From: JBBROS01 sp965260935
GTDB lineage: Bacteria > Pseudomonadota > Alphaproteobacteria > Acetobacterales > Acetobacteraceae
Direction of reading: 5' to 3'
Assembly: GCA_965260935.1 (NCBI GenBank)
Contig: OZ253374.1
Coordinates: 3,100,001 to 3,164,000 of the forward strand
Length of the DNA stretch: 64,000 bases
Below the pieces are notes generated by a model that was given only the letters and a program-made list of their open reading frames with translations, made no database searches and was not told the DNA's origin. A program made the translations under genes and the position numbers. The stretch's first letter is position 1. Every line of letters starts with the position of its first letter. This document shows, piece by piece, positions 33,211-41,070 of this stretch.

Positions 33211-33912
33211 TCAGCCATTCAGCCCCGCCGCATGGAACACGACGTTCAGGCTCCAGGGCACCACCGTGCGCAGCGCCGCCCCCACCGGGTCGAACGCCAC
33301 CCCGAACTCCGCCAAGAGCCGCGGCCCGATGAACACGACCAGCAGGACGATGACGATGCCCGCGCGCTCCAGCCGCGCCCACAGCGCCGCCAAGGGCAGC
33401 GGCAGGATGCCCACCACGATGCGCCCGCCGTCGAGCGGCGGGATCGGCAGCAGGTTGAACAAGCCGAGGATCAGGTTCGCCAGGATGAAGGTTTCGAGCA
33501 TGTCCTGCAGCACGAAGGCGACGCCGGCCGGGAGGTATGGCATCGCGTGCAGCGCAAGCGCGCCGAGCCAGGCCAGCACGAAGTTCGTCAGCGGCCCGGC
33601 GGCCGCGACCAGCGCCATCATGCGCCGCGGGTCGCTGAACCGCCAGGCCGAGACCGGCACCGGCTTGGCCCAGCCGAACAGGAACAGGATGCGTCCGACG
33701 GTCAGCAATTGGCCGAGGATGAGTGCGCCGGGCAGCAGGATGGTGCCGACCGGATCGATGTGGCGGACGGGGTTGAGCGACAGGCGTCCCATCGTCTTCG
33801 CGGTGTCGTCGCCGAGCGCCAGGGCCGCGTAGCCGTGGGAGGCTTCGTGCAGCGTGATGGCCAGGATGGCTGGGATCGCCACCAGGATGATCTGCACCAC
33901 CGTGTCGATCAT
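33211..33912 (-). CDS. Site-2 protease family (M50) membrane metallopeptidase
   Basis: 233 residues, multi-pass. The zinc motif HEASH (about residue 23) and the second metal-ligand motif NLLPIPPLDGGRI (about 158) are both present, as is GPLTNFVLAW. There is no PDZ domain, so it belongs to the compact YwhC-like subgroup, whose substrates are unknown. The start overlaps the nagZ stop (ATGA), placing it inside the conserved nagZ-scpA interval. Confidence 0.93.
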   Translation of the reverse strand: MIDTVVQIILVAIPAILAITLHEASHGYAALALGDDTAKTMGRLSLNPVRHIDPVGTILLPGALILGQLLTVGRILFLFGWAKPVPVSAWRFSDPRRMMALVAAAGPLTNFVLAWLGALALHAMPYLPAGVAFVLQDMLETFILANLILGLFNLLPIPPLDGGRIVVGILPLPLAALWARLERAGIVIVLLVVFIGPRLLAEFGVAFDPVGAALRTVVPWSLNVVFHAAGLNG

Positions 33913-34904
33913 CCGAGCAAAGCCGCCTGCTCCTTGGCCAATTCTGCCCGATCCAGTGCCGTGCGCGACCTTGCGACGGTTTCTCGCGCCGTTGTCAGCC
34001 GCTCAAGCGCGGCCGGGGACACCTCGCCCGCCGCTTCCAGCACGGCCCGGCTTTCCTCCAGTTGCCCCGAGCAATGCATGGCGAGGTCGCATCCGGCCTC
34101 GATCGCTTGCCGCGCCGAGTGGGCGGGCGGCCCCGACACTGCGCCCATCGAGAGGTCGTCCGAGACCAGGACGCCCCCGAAGCCGATCTTTTCGCGGATC
34201 ACGCCTTCGATCACCGTTGGCGACAAGGTGCCGGGCCGTTCCGGGTCGATGCCTTCGTAGACGATGTGCGCGGTCATCATCCAGGGCAGCGCGCGGCATC
34301 GGGCGAACACGGCGATGTCGGGCGACAGGTCCTCCCCGGCGTCCAGGCGCGGCAGGCCGACGTGGCTGTCCATTCGCGCCCGGCCATGCCCCGGCGCGTG
34401 CTTGCCCACCGGCTGCACCCCTGCGCCCATCAGCCCCGCAGCCATCGCCTGACCCAACGCCGCCACCTGCTCCACCTCCGCGCCGAACGAGCGGTCGCCG
34501 ATCGCCGCCGTCATTCCGTCCGTTGCCAAATCCAGCACCGGCGCGCACACCACATCGAAACCGGCGTCCAGGCAATCAAGCCCGATCAACGCCCCCGTGA
34601 CCCAGGCCAGCCGCAACCCCGCCTGCCGGTCCCGCGCGTAGCAGGCCCCGATCCGCGTCGCCGGAGGGTGGGCCTGCCAGTCAGGGGGACGCAGCCGGGC
34701 GACGCGCCCGCCCTCCTGGTCGACGACGAGCACGCCGCCGGGCGGGAGCAAGGCGCGTATCTCGCCGGCGAGCCGCGCCAGCGCTGCCTTGCCGGCCACG
34801 TTGCGCGCGAAGAGAATCAATCCGGCAGGCTGCTCCGCTTGCAGCAAGGAACGCTCGTCAGGCGTCAGTTCCGCGCCGGCAAGCCCGACAATCGCCGCTT
34901 TCAT
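33909..34904 (-). CDS. nagZ: Beta-N-acetylhexosaminidase (cell-wall recycling)
   Basis: 331 residues, glycoside hydrolase family 3. It removes N-acetylglucosamine from anhydromuropeptides in the cytosol. Motifs: VVDQEGGRVARLRPP, IGDRSFG, and the general acid/base loop GKHAPGHGRARMDSHVGLP with the conserved His-Asp pair. It lies between the SPOR protein gene and the M50 gene. Confidence 0.94.
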   Translation of the reverse strand: MKAAIVGLAGAELTPDERSLLQAEQPAGLILFARNVAGKAALARLAGEIRALLPPGGVLVVDQEGGRVARLRPPDWQAHPPATRIGACYARDRQAGLRLAWVTGALIGLDCLDAGFDVVCAPVLDLATDGMTAAIGDRSFGAEVEQVAALGQAMAAGLMGAGVQPVGKHAPGHGRARMDSHVGLPRLDAGEDLSPDIAVFARCRALPWMMTAHIVYEGIDPERPGTLSPTVIEGVIREKIGFGGVLVSDDLSMGAVSGPPAHSARQAIEAGCDLAMHCSGQLEESRAVLEAAGEVSPAALERLTTARETVARSRTALDRAELAKEQAALLG

Positions 34905-34986
34905 CCGGGTCGGCGCCGCAGCAGACGGCTCACGCCGGGGTCAGCATGGCGCGTGAACAATCAGCAGGCGGGGCGCCGAAGCGGCA

Positions 34987-35793
34987 TCAGAACGAGGCGA
35001 CCGCACAGTTGTTCTTCTCCGTCCGCACCTTAGCGCAGAAGGCGGCCGCGTCGGCGGCGCTGGCGAACCCGCCGGTGCGAATCCGCCAATAAACGCGGCC
35101 ACTCGTCTCGGTCCGCTGGAACAGCGGTTTGCGCCCACCCAGCAAATCCGGCATCCGCTTGGACAGCCGCTCCCATTCGCCGCGCGCCGCGTCCTCGGAC
35201 TTCACCGCCGCGAGTTGCACCATCGCGTTGCCCGCAACGGCGGCGCGAGGCGCTTCGGGCGCGGCCGGGCGAGTTGGTTCAGCAGCCGGCTCGTTTGATG
35301 CGGCCGGGGCCGCAGCCTCCGGCGGGGCCGGGCGCGTCGGCGGCTTGACGGACACGGGAGGGGGCGGCGTGTCGGGAAGCGGGGAACCGCCCACGCCCAC
35401 CGGCGCTGCCGCGGGCGCTTCGGGCTCCGGCGGCGGCTGCAATTGCGCGCGCAAGGCTTGCGGCGCCGGGGCTTCGGGGCTTGGCGCCAAGCGGTCCTGG
35501 CCGGACGCCTTCCCGCCCAGCACCGTGTCGTTCGCCCCGGCGATCTGCATCCCGCCCGGGTTCTCCGGCTTCACGCGCAAGGGCCGGCTGTCCGCCTCGA
35601 TCACCGGGACGACGCCGGGCTTTTGCCCCGTCATGCCCCAGATGCCCATGCCGAGCACAAGCCCGCCGCCGAGCAGGGCCGCCGCGATCGCCATGTATCG
35701 CGTGCCCGGGTCCGATCGCGCCCGCCGCGTGCTGTAGTGCGTCGTCACATGTCCCCGTTCGAGGGGTTCAGGTATCCGCAGGTCGTCGGGCAC
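34987..35793 (-). CDS. SPOR-domain cell-envelope protein
   Basis: 268 residues. A short cytosolic N-terminus leads to one membrane span (about 32-52, MAIAAALLGGGLVLGMGIWG). A Pro/Ala-rich periplasmic linker (about 90-180) follows, then a C-terminal SPOR domain (AMVQLAAVKSEDAARGEW, VYWRIRTGGFASAADAAAFC). SPOR domains bind denuded glycan strands at division sites. A GTG start 4 bp after argS is used; an in-frame GTG at THYSTRR with a nearer GGA is possible. It is a conserved neighbour of argS and nagZ. Confidence 0.88.
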   Translation of the reverse strand: MPDDLRIPEPLERGHVTTHYSTRRARSDPGTRYMAIAAALLGGGLVLGMGIWGMTGQKPGVVPVIEADSRPLRVKPENPGGMQIAGANDTVLGGKASGQDRLAPSPEAPAPQALRAQLQPPPEPEAPAAAPVGVGGSPLPDTPPPPVSVKPPTRPAPPEAAAPAASNEPAAEPTRPAAPEAPRAAVAGNAMVQLAAVKSEDAARGEWERLSKRMPDLLGGRKPLFQRTETSGRVYWRIRTGGFASAADAAAFCAKVRTEKNNCAVASF

Positions 35794-35796
35794 GGC

Positions 35797-37578
35797 TCAA
35801 CGCATCTCCTCGACAGGCTCCACGCCCAGCACGGCCAGGCCGGAGCGGATCACGGTCGCCGTGGCCTCGACCAGGGCAAGCCGCGCCAATGTTTCCGTGG
35901 GCCGGCCGGCTTGCAGGAAGCGCAAGGCCGAGTCGTCCCGCCCACGGTTCCACAGCATATGAAAGTCGCCTGCCAAGTCATAGAGAAAAAATGCAATCCT
36001 GTGCGGTTCCTGCGCGAGCGCCGCGCCCTCGACCGTGCGCGGCCAGGCCGACAGGCGGCGGATCAGCGCCATTTCCGCTTCCGCCGCGAGGCTTTCCAGC
36101 GGCGCCCCGGCCAGCGCCTCGCGCGAAACGTCATATGTTTCGGCCCCGGCGCGCAGCACCGAGCGGCACCTTGCATGAGCATACTGCACGTAGAACACCG
36201 GGTTTTCCCGCGTCTGGGCCACCACCGCGTCGAGGTCGAACTCCATCTGCGCGTCGGCCTTGCGGGTCAGCATGGTGAAGCGCACCGCGTCCCGCCCGAC
36301 CTCGTCGAGCAGGTCCCGCAGGGTGACGAACGTGCCGGCCCGCTTGCTCATTTTGACCGGCTGGCCGCCGCGCACCACGCGGACGATCTGGCACAGCACG
36401 ACCTCGAGCCGCTGCCCGCCGTCGCCCGCGAGCGCCCGCACCGCCGCCTTCATGCGCGAGACGTAGCCGCCGTGGTCCGCGCCCCAGACGTCGATCATCA
36501 GCTCCGCGCCGCGGCCCATCTTGTCGGCGTGGTAGGCAATGTCGTTGGCGAAATAGGTGTTGGACCCGTCCGATTTCCTGAGCGGGCGGTCCACGTCGTC
36601 GCCGAATTGCGTCGCGCGGAACAGCGTCTGCTCGCGCGGTTCCCAGTCGTCCGGCGTCTTGCCTTTCGGCGGCTCCAGCACGCCTTCGTAGATCAGGCCC
36701 ATGTTCTGCAGCCGCGCGATCACCGCATCGACGGCGTCCTGCTCCACCAGCGCCCGCTCCGACGCGTAGACGTCCGGCACGACGCCCAGGGCGGCCAGGT
36801 CCTCCCGGATTCCCGCCATCATCGCCGCGATGGTCTCGTTTCGCACGGTATCGAGCCAGAGCGCCGGGTTGGCCGCCGTGCCGTCCGGGCCGGCGAACGC
36901 CTTGCCGTGGCGCTCCAGCAGCGCCTGGCCGATCGGGACCAGGTAGTCCCCTCCATATTGCAGGCCTCCTGGCGACTGGGCGGCGTATTGCTCCTCGGTC
37001 AGCGTGGTTCCCGCCGCCTGCAGGTAGCGCCAGTAGGCCGCCCACGCGAGCGCGTTGACCTGGCCGCCGGCGTCGTTGACGTAGTATTCCTTGGTGACCG
37101 CGAAGCCGGCCTTCGCCAGCAGGTTCGCCAGGGCATCGCCCACCACCGCGCCCCGGCAGTGGCCGACATGGAGCGGGCCTGTCGGGTTGGCGGAAACGTA
37201 CTCGACGTTGACCGGCCTGTTTCCGCCCGCGTCGCTCGCGCCGTAGGCCCCGCCCGCGCGCAGGACGGCCGGCAGCACGGCGCGCAATGCCTTGGGCCGC
37301 AAGGTCAGGTTCACGAAGCCGGGTCCGGCCGCCTCGGCGCGCAGGATGTCCGGGCCGTTTGTCAGCGCCTTCGCCAGAGAGGCGGCGATGGCGGCGGGCT
37401 TCTGCCGCGCCGCCTTGGCGCTGACCATGGCGGCGTTGGTTGCCATGTCGCCGTGCGCTGGGTCTCGGGCTGGGGTGACTTCGACGCGGGCGGTTACGTC
37501 GTGCGGCAGGTCGGGCAAACATTTACGCAAGGCCACGATCACGGCGTCTCGAACTTTGGCATAGATGTTCTCGGTCAT
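35797..37578 (-). CDS. argS: Arginyl-tRNA synthetase
   Basis: 593 residues. Class I motifs are intact: the HIGH-type sequence NPTGPLHVGHCRGAVVGDAL and the KMSK loop KMSKRAGTFVTLRDLL. The N-terminal Add1 domain and the C-terminal DALR domain ending QAGRPTETLARLALVEATATVI are complete. ATG 37578 (MTENIYAKV) is preferred to an upstream in-frame start at 37641. It heads the argS / SPOR / nagZ / M50 / scpA / scpB series. AT-rich accessory DNA begins just upstream of it. Confidence 0.96.
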   Translation of the reverse strand: MTENIYAKVRDAVIVALRKCLPDLPHDVTARVEVTPARDPAHGDMATNAAMVSAKAARQKPAAIAASLAKALTNGPDILRAEAAGPGFVNLTLRPKALRAVLPAVLRAGGAYGASDAGGNRPVNVEYVSANPTGPLHVGHCRGAVVGDALANLLAKAGFAVTKEYYVNDAGGQVNALAWAAYWRYLQAAGTTLTEEQYAAQSPGGLQYGGDYLVPIGQALLERHGKAFAGPDGTAANPALWLDTVRNETIAAMMAGIREDLAALGVVPDVYASERALVEQDAVDAVIARLQNMGLIYEGVLEPPKGKTPDDWEPREQTLFRATQFGDDVDRPLRKSDGSNTYFANDIAYHADKMGRGAELMIDVWGADHGGYVSRMKAAVRALAGDGGQRLEVVLCQIVRVVRGGQPVKMSKRAGTFVTLRDLLDEVGRDAVRFTMLTRKADAQMEFDLDAVVAQTRENPVFYVQYAHARCRSVLRAGAETYDVSREALAGAPLESLAAEAEMALIRRLSAWPRTVEGAALAQEPHRIAFFLYDLAGDFHMLWNRGRDDSALRFLQAGRPTETLARLALVEATATVIRSGLAVLGVEPVEEMR

Positions 37579-37693
37579 AGAGGCGGTTGAACCCCAACCG
37601 GCGCGATATGTCACGTCCGACACTTTATGAGGACGAGGCATAACGGAAATAAGTTAAATGGGGATCCACCGGTTCCGAGATTGCAACTAATCT

Positions 37694-38308
37694 CTAGTGC
37701 ACAAGCAACCACAGAAAGGCTGCAAATATTATTACAAAATTAGGAATTACTAAAAACAATCTTAACTGGTTCAGTCTGTCATCGTTCTCGGCTACGCTTT
37801 TTTCATAGCATAAGGCTAATCTAAACAACACAGCTTGCTCACTGAGGTCACCAGCAGCAAACATCCGAGAATGCGTGACGACATGATAGTAAGATGAATC
37901 GGGCAGCTTTCCTCGAATGAACTTCCATTGCCTATCGATAGAGCTGTTGACTCGATGAAATCGTGCATATTTCCGCTCGTGCCTTACGTCCGAGATCAGG
38001 AAAGAGGGTGGTTTCCCGGCATAGTGCCATTTTCCTCCAACAAACACTGCGATCAAACTAAACAAAAGTGCAACAAATGGAAGGACCAACAGAACGCTGT
38101 CTAACGTACTTAACAGTCTCATTAATGGTTTTGCATCATGGACGATAGATCTGATGCCTAATATCAACACTAATAGCCAAGGCGTTAAGGAGCTAAGTCT
38201 TGCTTCCAAAGCTAAACGCGTCTGAAGCTGGGCGGCTAGTCGGATCTCGCTTAGTCGGTTCGACTCCTTGAGGAGCTCAATTGAGAACTCTTGATCGTCG
38301 CTTGGCAT
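37694..38308 (-). CDS. AT-rich three-span membrane protein, unknown, probably acquired
   Basis: 204 residues, not confidently recognised. An N-terminal helix (about 8-40, LLKESNRLSEIRLAAQLQ) leads to two close membrane spans (about 42-56 and 70-90). A cytosolic middle region of about 85 residues follows, then a helix (SEQAVLFRLALCYEKSVAEN) and a C-terminal span (about 185-203). This layout resembles small membrane effectors of nucleotide-signalling defence systems such as PycTM, but no cyclase is adjacent. Base composition is far more AT-rich than all neighbours, which suggests transfer. No clear RBS was seen. Confidence 0.65.
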   Translation of the reverse strand: MPSDDQEFSIELLKESNRLSEIRLAAQLQTRLALEARLSSLTPWLLVLILGIRSIVHDAKPLMRLLSTLDSVLLVLPFVALLFSLIAVFVGGKWHYAGKPPSFLISDVRHERKYARFHRVNSSIDRQWKFIRGKLPDSSYYHVVTHSRMFAAGDLSEQAVLFRLALCYEKSVAENDDRLNQLRLFLVIPNFVIIFAAFLWLLVH

Positions 38309-38408
38309 AACACCTATTAATCGCTAGGGATTCGGAGTTTCTATGGACAGGCGATAAGCTAAGGGGAGCTTAAGCGCCTGAAAGCTCGTGCGGAGTATCT
38401 TCTGTCGG

Positions 38409-38423
38409 CTACCCCCTCCGTAA
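38409..38423 (-). repeat. Outer part of the second dgt 3' end, cut off by the IS
   Basis: On the minus strand this reads TTA CGG AGG GGG TAG, equivalent to LRRG-stop at the end of dgt (TTG CGG CGG GGG TAG at 39863 onward). Joined across the IS to 39357-39438, it restores the duplicated dgt tail. The last three bases (TAA on the plus strand, 38421-38423) are one copy of the IS target duplication. Confidence 0.75.
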
Positions 38424-38443
38424 GAGTCGGTCCAAGATCATTT

Positions 38444-38962
38444 TCAGCCGTTGCAGAGCCTTCGCAGCATGAGCCGAACTGATGCCCACCGCAGGAATGC
38501 CAGCGCGTTTTGGTTGAGGCACTCCCAATCCTTTGCCAGGCGTCGGCAGCGGTTCAGCCACGCGATGGTACGTTCCACGATCCAGCGCTTGGGCAGCACG
38601 ACGAACTTGCCGGTGTCGCAGCGCCGCACGATTTCGACATTCACCTCGCGGCAGACCCGGGCCAAACCTTGCCGGAACTTCGGCCCTTGATAGCCCGCGT
38701 CGGCATAGAGCTTCAGCAAAAACGGATACAGCCCGAACAACGTCGCCATCAGCAGCACGCCACCGTCGCGGTCCTGGATATCGGCGGCATGGACGATCGC
38801 ATCCATCAGCAAGCCTTGGGTGTCGACGAGGACATGCCGCTTCTTGCCTTTGATCTTCTTGCCGCCATCAAAGCCCGGCGGATCGATCCTGCGCCCCCCT
38901 TTTCGGCGCTCTTGACGCTCTGGCTGTCGATAATGGCCGCGGTCGGACTGCCCTGCCGACAT
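38444..38962 (-). CDS. IS5-family transposase, C-terminal frame (orfB)
   Basis: Carries the C-terminal half of the DDE transposase: IDPPGFDGGKKIKGKKRHVLVD, then LYADAGYQGPKF with the second catalytic Asp, and LPKRWIVERTIAWLNRCRRL with the Y-R-E-type Glu region. In-frame residues upstream of about 38895 are not transposase-like, so it is expressed only after a -1 shift from orfA near AAAAGGGGGG (38894-38903). Confidence 0.85.
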   Translation of the reverse strand: MSAGQSDRGHYRQPERQERRKGGRRIDPPGFDGGKKIKGKKRHVLVDTQGLLMDAIVHAADIQDRDGGVLLMATLFGLYPFLLKLYADAGYQGPKFRQGLARVCREVNVEIVRRCDTGKFVVLPKRWIVERTIAWLNRCRRLAKDWECLNQNALAFLRWASVRLMLRRLCNG

Positions 38963-39282
38963 GCCTGCTCACGGCAGAGCACGTAGAGCGCGTGGTGGAG
39001 CCGATCGAGCGTTCCGTCGTGCTGCCAGCGGCAGAAATAGTGGTTCACCGTGCTGCGGGGCGGCAGGTCCTTCGGGATCGCACGCCACTGGCAGCCGGTG
39101 CTCAGCACATACATCAGCCCGTTCATCACCTCGCGCTCGTCCACGGTCCGCTTGTTGCCGCCTCGCCTGGCGCGCGGAATCTGCGTCTTTGTCAGCGCCC
39201 ACTCTTCGTCGGTCAGGTCGCTGGGATAGCGCAGCTTGCTGCGGTCGTAACGGACACGGTTTTCAACAGTCCACATCGGCAT
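38806..39282 (-). CDS. IS5-family transposase, N-terminal frame (orfA)
   Basis: Begins MPMWTVENRVRYDRSKLRYPSD after a CAGGAG Shine-Dalgarno. It continues through LTDEEWALTKTQIP, STGCQWRAIPKDLPPRSTVN and the first catalytic Asp in AIIDSQSVKSAEKGG. It then loses similarity, because the true continuation lies in the -1 frame. The run AAAAGGGGGG at the switch point suits programmed -1 frameshifting, as in several IS5 subgroups; a simple mutation is the alternative. Confidence 0.85.
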   Translation of the reverse strand: MPMWTVENRVRYDRSKLRYPSDLTDEEWALTKTQIPRARRGGNKRTVDEREVMNGLMYVLSTGCQWRAIPKDLPPRSTVNHYFCRWQHDGTLDRLHHALYVLCREQACRQGSPTAAIIDSQSVKSAEKGGAGSIRRALMAARRSKARSGMSSSTPKAC

Positions 39283-39333
39283 GCTCCTGCGAATCGGGGC
39301 TGCCGTGATGGAATCACAAACGACTCAGTGCAC

Positions 39334-39531
39334 TCAACATGATCTTGGACCGACACTAACGGGCCCGTTAGCCGCGCGTACTCCTCTAAGGCGAACCGGT
39401 CCGTCATCCGCACCACGTAGTCCGTCACGATCATCCCGCAACCGCTTATGAACCCCGATGTAATCCCGGTCCGTAGCGCCGACGACCAACAACAAAAGCA
39501 GGTTGGCGTCAACGACAACGGACCCCGTCAC
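39334..39531 (-). pseudogene. PIN-domain toxin, truncated by fusion to duplicated dgt sequence
   Basis: From GTG 39531 the product begins MTGSVVVDANLLLLLVVGAT, the first strand of a PIN nuclease with its first catalytic Asp, and runs to HKRL. At about 39438 the DNA turns into a copy of the dgt 3' end read in another frame, and the frame stops at 39334 inside the IS end. The other PIN acidic residues are lost. The start overlaps the stop of the upstream partner gene (GTGA). Confidence 0.72.
39357..39438 (-). repeat. Second copy of the dgt 3' end (inner part)
   Basis: Together with 38409-38420 this matches the true dgt tail at 39863-39956. By hand alignment there are about 11 mismatches over 94 bp. 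It encodes MIVTDYVVRMTDRFALEEYA and then RLTGPL, against LIVTDYVAGMTDRFALEEYA and RLTDPL in dgt. The two direct repeats bracket the PIN/partner module. The divergence shows that the copies are not a recent simple duplication. Confidence 0.82.
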
Positions 39532-39824
39532 TCAGCGGCTTCCATCCTCGACCGATCCTTCATGAACAGGATTGCCCCGTCCGCCGCAACACCGATCACC
39601 TTGTACGACCGCTTGAGTTGCGCTGAACCGCCCAAGCTCTCCAGAACCTCTTGCGCCCGGGATTTCGGCGTATTCCAGAGCCTGGAAAAAGCGAACGTTA
39701 TTTGCCAGACGTCGCGGGCGGAATCGAACTCGGTCTCCTCCAATCCGATGTTGGAGATCGGCTCGTCAGAGTAGACATCCAGGATATACTCGCGCGCCTT
39801 CGCGATTGCTTGCTTTACGTCCAT
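39528..39824 (-). CDS. Putative antitoxin/partner of the PIN gene
   Basis: 98 residues, MDVKQAIAKAREYILDVYSD then EPISNIGLEETEFD and WQITFAFSRLW. A strong RBS (GGAGG, 7 bp) precedes ATG 39824. The stop overlaps the start of the PIN gene by four bases, the arrangement of coupled toxin-antitoxin pairs. It has no obvious DNA-binding domain. Similar small proteins occur in front of PIN genes, but a proven antitoxin role is inference. Confidence 0.65.
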   Translation of the reverse strand: MDVKQAIAKAREYILDVYSDEPISNIGLEETEFDSARDVWQITFAFSRLWNTPKSRAQEVLESLGGSAQLKRSYKVIGVAADGAILFMKDRSRMEAAE

Positions 39825-39862
39825 AACCCGCCTCCTGCCCAAACGCGATGCAACAATCCTAC

Positions 39863-41020
39863 CTACCCCCGCCGCAACGGGTCCGTCAGCCGCGCGTACT
39901 CCTCCAAAGCGAACCGGTCCGTCATCCCCGCCACGTAGTCCGTGACAATCAGCCCGGCCCGCGCCAAGTCGCCCTCTCCCGCCAGCGTCCGCCATCCGTC
40001 CGGCAGCAGGCTCGTATCCTCGTGCAGCAGCCCGAACAACGCCTCCGTCACCCGGCGGGACTTCGCCGTCATGCGGTTGACCCGCCAATGACGGTACATC
40101 CGCGCGTAAAGGAACTCCTTGATCGCCCGGTTCGCCTCCGCCATCGCCGGGCTGAAGGCGACCGTCGGCTGCTTCGCCCGCCGCACCGCATCCGCGCTCT
40201 CCGGCGCCAGTTTCGCCAGCCGCCGCCGGGTCTCCTCGATCAGGTCGGTGACGAAGCCGTTAATCACCCGCCGGATCATCTCGTGCCGCAGCCGGGGCGG
40301 CGGCACATCGAGGCTCGCCACCCGCGCCTCCGCCAGGGCCGCGCCCACCACCGGCAGGTGCCGCACGTCCTCCGGCCCGAACAGCCCGGCGCGCATCCCG
40401 TCGTCCAGGTCGTGGCTGTGGTAGGCGATGTCGTCCGACATGGCCGCCACCTGCGCCTCGACCGAGGCGTAGGTGTGCAGGTCGAGCTTGTGCCGGGCAT
40501 CATATTCCGCCGTGTAGGGCGGCGGGCGGCGCACCGGGCCGTTGTGCTTGGCCAGGCCCTCCAACGCCTCCCACGTCAGGTTGAGGCCGTCGAACGCCGC
40601 GTAACGGCTTTCCAGCTTGGTGACGATCCTGAGCGACTGCGCGTTGTGGTCGAAGCCGCCGTAGGGCTTCATCCGCGCATTCAGCGCCTCCTCCCCCGCA
40701 TGGCCGAACGGCGGGTGGCCGAGGTCGTGCGCCAGGGCCAGGGCCTCGGTCAGGTCCTCGTCAACGTGCAGCTCGCGGGCGATCGAGCGGGCGATTTGCG
40801 CCACCTCGATGCTGTGCGTCAGCCTGGTCCGGTAGTAGTCGCCTTCGTGGTTGACGAAGACCTGCGTCTTGTACTGCAGCTTGCGGAAGGCGCTGCTATG
40901 GATGATCCGGTCCCGGTCCCGCTGCCACGGGCTTCGCCCCACGGCGCCCGCCTCGTCATGCAGACGCCCGCGCGACGTCTCCGGGCGGACGGCATAGGAA
41001 GCGTGGGTCATGCCGGGCAT
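39863..41020 (-). CDS. dgt: dGTP triphosphohydrolase-like protein
   Basis: 385 residues, HD superfamily. It hydrolyses dNTPs to nucleoside and triphosphate and influences replication fidelity. The HD motif is LALAHDLGHPPFGHAGE, preceded by RTRLTHSIEVAQIARSIAREL. A second His-Asp region is AAMSDDIAYHSHDLDDG. The tail IVTDYVAGMTDRFALEEYAR is duplicated 420 bp downstream. It is divergent from the erpA-like gene. In relatives dgt and argS are close neighbours, so the 2.2 kb between them here is probably inserted. Confidence 0.92.
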   Translation of the reverse strand: MPGMTHASYAVRPETSRGRLHDEAGAVGRSPWQRDRDRIIHSSAFRKLQYKTQVFVNHEGDYYRTRLTHSIEVAQIARSIARELHVDEDLTEALALAHDLGHPPFGHAGEEALNARMKPYGGFDHNAQSLRIVTKLESRYAAFDGLNLTWEALEGLAKHNGPVRRPPPYTAEYDARHKLDLHTYASVEAQVAAMSDDIAYHSHDLDDGMRAGLFGPEDVRHLPVVGAALAEARVASLDVPPPRLRHEMIRRVINGFVTDLIEETRRRLAKLAPESADAVRRAKQPTVAFSPAMAEANRAIKEFLYARMYRHWRVNRMTAKSRRVTEALFGLLHEDTSLLPDGWRTLAGEGDLARAGLIVTDYVAGMTDRFALEEYARLTDPLRRG

Positions 41021-41070
41021 GTAGCAACCGCGGGCTTCAATGTCGCCCCCCGCCGCGCTATGTATGGCTT

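Larger units (their letters stand above)
38424..39356 (-). mobile_element. IS5-family insertion sequence, complete (933 bp)
   Basis: Terminal inverted repeats are seen: GTCGGTCCAAGATCAT at 38426-38441 and its exact complement at 39339-39354, extended by two bases to give ends GAGTCGG / GTGTCGG. A 3-bp target duplication TAA flanks it (38421-38423 and 39357-39359). It contains a two-frame transposase. The insertion splits a second copy of the dgt 3' end, and deleting the IS plus one TAA restores that frame, confirming the boundaries. Confidence 0.88.

Noticed and set aside
35443..37590. A 715-codon open frame on the plus strand opposite argS
   Set aside because: It is antisense to an unmistakable arginyl-tRNA synthetase, is rich in Arg/His/Gln, and shows no family motif. 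Long antisense frames are expected at this GC content.
37694..39824. A complete cyclic-nucleotide defence operon (cyclase plus membrane effector)
   Set aside because: No cyclase, nuclease or other defence gene is adjacent; the neighbours are an IS and a broken PIN pair. Only the solo membrane protein remains as a candidate.
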